A DNA stretch of 15,740 bases from a bacterium (lineage in GTDB: Bacteria; Ratteibacteria; UBA8468), in the NCBI GenBank assembly GCA_030637775.1, contig DAOWFY010000025.1:1-15740 (forward strand). Reading direction: 5' to 3'. Both the position numbers and the translations under genes were made by a program. A model generated the notes under the pieces. It saw only the letters and a program-made list of their open reading frames with translations, was not told the DNA's origin and did not search any database. Shown here piece by piece: positions 13,364 to 15,740 of the stretch (position 1 is the stretch's first letter; each line of letters opens with the position of its first letter).

Positions 13364-14374
13364 ATGAGGCTTAAGAGACTTCAAGAGAAAATTAAGAGGA
13401 AGATGTTGGATGCCTTTCTGATCACTAACCTCAAAAACATCCATTATCTTTCCGGTTTCTCTGGGCAAGGCATTAAAGTTTTAGTGGCTAAAGAAGAGAC
13501 CTTATTCTTCTCCGGCCCCCTTTATTATGAAGAGGCAAAGGAAAGGGTAAAAGGTTCATTTCAAATTATCCGCGACCTGAAACCAAAATTTTTCAGAGGA
13601 TTTAAAAGGATCGGGATCGAGGAAAATTCAGTCTGTCTGAAGGATTATTTTCTCTTGCAAAAATTATTGCCCAAGGTTAAGTTTATCCCTTGTAGAGATT
13701 TTATTGAAAGTTTCCGATTAATTAAGGAGAAAAGAGAAATTGAACTCCTGAAAAAATCTGCGAGAGTTACCAGAGAGGTTTTTTCTTCTTTGATGAAAAG
13801 ACTAAAACCGGGGATGAGCGAACTAAAGGTTGCCGGCGTTATCCGCTCTTTACTCAGAGAAAAGGGGGCAGAGGATGAAAGTTTCCCCCCCATTGTTGCC
13901 AGTGGCACGCGGAGTTCTTTCCCTCACGCTACCGCCTCTGAAAAGATTATCGAGGAAAAAGAGCCAATTATTCTTGACTTTGGTGGCACATTTGGAGGCT
14001 ATAAATCGGATTTTACAAGGACCGTCTTTCTGGGTAAAATAGATAGGAAGGCAAATAGACTCTATACCCTTCTGAAAAAGGCGCAAAATTTAGCAATGGC
14101 TAAGATTCGGCCGGGAGTGATGATTAGTAAGATCGACCAAGCCGCCCGCCGTCTTCTTAACCGGGAAGGATATGGCAAATATTTTATTCATAACCTGGGC
14201 CACGGCGTAGGTCTGGATACCCATGAATTGCCATTTATTTCTCCTAAAAACAAAGAAAGGCTAAAGCGCGGAATGGCCTTCACCATAGAGCCCGGTATTT
14301 ACATCCCTGGTTGGGGAGGTCTAAGAAGAGAAGATATGGTAGCTGTAGCAAAGGATGGATGTGAAGTTTTATGA
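13364..14374 (+). CDS. M24 family Xaa-Pro aminopeptidase/dipeptidase
   Basis: This is a two-metal peptidase that acts on peptides with proline in second position, probably recycling proline from short peptides in the cytosol. The N-terminal creatinase-like domain (about 1-122) precedes the pita-bread catalytic domain (about 125-336). All five metal ligands are visible: D205 and D216 in LDFGGTFGGYKSDFTRT, H280 in HNLGHGVGLD, E309 in FTIEPGIY and E323 in RREDMV. H188 in FPHAT is the usual substrate-side histidine. At 336 residues it is slightly short. Aminopeptidase (PepP/YpdF-like) and dipeptidase (PepQ) cannot be separated here. The pairing with efp is common in bacteria. The genes overlap as ATGA. 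Confidence 0.93.
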   Translation: MRLKRLQEKIKRKMLDAFLITNLKNIHYLSGFSGQGIKVLVAKEETLFFSGPLYYEEAKERVKGSFQIIRDLKPKFFRGFKRIGIEENSVCLKDYFLLQKLLPKVKFIPCRDFIESFRLIKEKREIELLKKSARVTREVFSSLMKRLKPGMSELKVAGVIRSLLREKGAEDESFPPIVASGTRSSFPHATASEKIIEEKEPIILDFGGTFGGYKSDFTRTVFLGKIDRKANRLYTLLKKAQNLAMAKIRPGVMISKIDQAARRLLNREGYGKYFIHNLGHGVGLDTHELPFISPKNKERLKRGMAFTIEPGIYIPGWGGLRREDMVAVAKDGCEVL

Positions 14375-14925
14375 TTGCCAATGAATTAAAGAACGGAACA
14401 ACTATTGAGGTAGAGGGAAATCTTTATGCGGTTACCGAAGCAGACCATATTAAACCTGGTAAGGGGCCGGCCTATGTAAGATGCAAACTGAAGGATTTGA
14501 AGAGGTCCAAAATGATTGAAAAAACATTCCGTTCCACAGAAAAGGTAACGGTTGCTATTTTAGAGGAAACAAGAGCAGATTATCTTTATCATCAGGAAGG
14601 GAAATACTATTTTATGAACGATAAGGATTTTGAGGAGATTATCGTCGATGAAACCGCCATTGGCGAGAAAAGGAAATTCTTAAAGGAGGCTTCTTCCGCT
14701 ACTTTCCTGAAACATAAAGGAAGACTGATTGATGTTGTTCTTCCTACCTTTGTAGATTTGAAAGTAATCAAATCCGAACCCGGGGTTAAAGGTAATACTG
14801 CAACCGCTGCCAAAAAGAAGGCAACCCTGGAGACCAGCCTTGTTATTGAAGTTCCCTTGTTCATCAATAACGGAGACATAGTACGGGTTGATACCCGCAC
14901 CGGTAAATACGTAACCCGAGCATGA
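14371..14925 (+). CDS. efp: Elongation factor P
   Basis: EF-P binds ribosomes stalled at consecutive prolines and helps peptide bond formation. It has 184 residues in the normal three-domain layout: KOW-like domain (1-64), OB domain (about 65-126) and a C-terminal OB domain (about 127-184) with TAAKKKATLETSLVIEVPLFI. The functional tip loop reads HIKPGKGPAYVR with the modifiable lysine at K31. The commoner GKGGAFVR is changed to GKGPAYVR. No modifying enzyme (EpmA/EpmB, YmfI) is in the window, so its modification is unknown. It overlaps the peptidase gene and accB by four bases each (ATGA). Confidence 0.96.
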   Translation: MIANELKNGTTIEVEGNLYAVTEADHIKPGKGPAYVRCKLKDLKRSKMIEKTFRSTEKVTVAILEETRADYLYHQEGKYYFMNDKDFEEIIVDETAIGEKRKFLKEASSATFLKHKGRLIDVVLPTFVDLKVIKSEPGVKGNTATAAKKKATLETSLVIEVPLFINNGDIVRVDTRTGKYVTRA

Positions 14926-15311
14926 AACCTGAAGAGTTAAAGTCCTTTATCCAGTTTATGAAGAAAAACGATCTTACCGAATTAGAGGTAAGAGGACCGA
15001 ACCTTCATCTGAAACTGAAGAAAAAAGGCAGCAAAATAGAATCGGAACTTCCGGAAGAGGAAAATTTAATAAAGGTTACCTCTCCCCTTATTGGAACATT
15101 TTATCGCGCTCCTTCTCCCACCTCTCCTCCTTTTGTGGAGGTTGGTAAAGAGGTAAGGGAGGGAGATACAGTCTGTATTGTGGAGGCAATGAAGGTGATG
15201 AATGAAATTAAGTCGGAGAAAGCAGGCCGAATCAAGAAGATTTTAGCCGAGAATGGTAAGATTGTGGAGTATGGACAGCTCCTCTTTCTAATCGAACCTA
15301 AAGGTGTTTAG
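14922..15311 (+). CDS. accB: Biotin carboxyl carrier protein of acetyl-CoA carboxylase
   Basis: This carrier swings the carboxylated biotin between biotin carboxylase and the carboxyltransferase to make malonyl-CoA for fatty acid synthesis. The 129 residues are fewer than the about 156 of E. coli. The shortening falls in the linker after residue 40. The N-terminal helix (1-20) matches the AccC-binding start. The C-terminal biotinyl domain (about 50-127) carries EAMKVMNE with biotinylated K91, and [13 protein letters not shown], including the thumb region typical of acetyl-CoA carboxylase carriers. It overlaps efp by four bases and accC by eight. Confidence 0.95.
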   Translation: MKPEELKSFIQFMKKNDLTELEVRGPNLHLKLKKKGSKIESELPEEENLIKVTSPLIGTFYRAPSPTSPPFVEVGKEVREGDTVCIVEAMKVMNEIKSEKAGRIKKILAENGKIVEYGQLLFLIEPKGV

Positions 15312-15740
15312 TAAAATTCTTATTGCCAATCGGGGGGAGATTGCACTCCGGGTAATTCGCACCTGTAAAGAGTTGGGGATCAAGACGGTAATTGCTCATT
15401 CTTCCGCAGATAGAGATTCCCTCCCGGTAAGATATGCCGATGAGCGTATCTGCATTGGTCCCGGGGAAAGTATGGAAAGTTATCTTAATATCCCGCATAT
15501 CCTGGCTGCGGTGGAAGCAACCGATGCCGACGCAATTCATCCTGGTTATGGTTTCTTGGCCGAGAGTATTCCTTTTGTTGAGATCTGTGAGGCAAGTCAC
15601 ATCACCTTTATCGGTCCCACGGCCGAGAGCATCCGACTTATGGGCGACAAATCCCTTGCCCGGCAGACAGTGAAGAAAAATGGAGTTCCCGTTATTCCTG
15701 GAAGTGACGGTGTTGTAAAAGGTATCAAGGAAGCAAAAGA
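15304..15740 (+). CDS. accC: Biotin carboxylase subunit (partial, 5' end)
   Basis: AccC carboxylates biotin on AccB using ATP and bicarbonate. The gene starts at GTG 15304 inside the end of accB, eight bases overlapping, and runs out of the window after 145 codons. The N-terminal biotin carboxylase domain begins with [16 protein letters not shown], followed by [16 protein letters not shown], the conserved [12 protein letters not shown] and [14 protein letters not shown]. These are the diagnostic N-terminal blocks of the family. The ATP-grasp domain would follow beyond the edge. The order efp-accB-accC is common in bacteria. Confidence 0.95.
   Translation, partial: MFSKILIANRGEIALRVIRTCKELGIKTVIAHSSADRDSLPVRYADERICIGPGESMESYLNIPHILAAVEATDADAIHPGYGFLAESIPFVEICEASHITFIGPTAESIRLMGDKSLARQTVKKNGVPVIPGSDGVVKGIKEAK

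Overview
The window is a compact, bacterial, chromosomal stretch of moderate-to-low GC with 17 protein genes and one tRNA. Every gene but one is a recognisable housekeeping gene or a common accessory gene. The content (diaminopimelate pathway, FtsB/DivIC, bacterial ribosomal proteins, EF-P, biotin-dependent acetyl-CoA carboxylase) shows a free-living-type bacterium with peptidoglycan. Lysine-rich proteins, many ATGA, TAATG or longer gene overlaps, and a ThrRS without its N-terminal TGS domain fit an uncultivated candidate phylum (Omnitrophota-like or similar). The sequence alone does not fix the phylum, and that assignment is a guess.

Layout. (1) Positions 1-405: a tRNA-Val(GAC) behind a very good sigma70-type promoter, then a palindromic element (copy A, 261-365). 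(2) Positions 406-4446, plus strand: thrS, infC, rpmI, rplT, a translation cluster that ends in a membrane-anchored GAF-GGDEF protein. infC seems to start at AUU rather than GUG. (3) Positions 4433-7863, minus strand: dapF, then comEC overlapping it, then a small orphan coiled-coil gene with its own promoter. dapF and the coiled-coil gene both have a clear promoter whose -10 box ends only 9 bases before the ATG, which predicts nearly leaderless mRNAs. (4) Positions 7864-8175: an intergenic region with the dapF promoter, a candidate eno promoter and a second, inverted copy of the palindromic element (copy B, 7959-8100, minus orientation). (5) Positions 8176-15740, plus strand: a tightly packed run eno, divIC/ftsB, serS, rpsB, tsf, argF, pepQ-like M24 peptidase, efp, accB and the start of accC, which runs off the window. 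Most junctions overlap or are translationally coupled.

The genes join translation (ThrRS, SerRS, IF3, L35, L20, S2, EF-Ts, EF-P, tRNA-Val) with glycolysis, cell division, arginine and lysine/peptidoglycan precursor synthesis and the first step of fatty acid synthesis: a growth-linked chromosomal core.

The feature least explained by known genes is the repeated palindromic element. Its two copies share a 17-bp basal stem, a purine-rich internal loop that can form tandem G.A pairs, conserved inner sequences and a variable distal arm. Base differences between copies keep the stem paired only when read on one strand, which points to a structured RNA, or a mobile palindromic repeat that is transcribed, of a kind I do not recognise.
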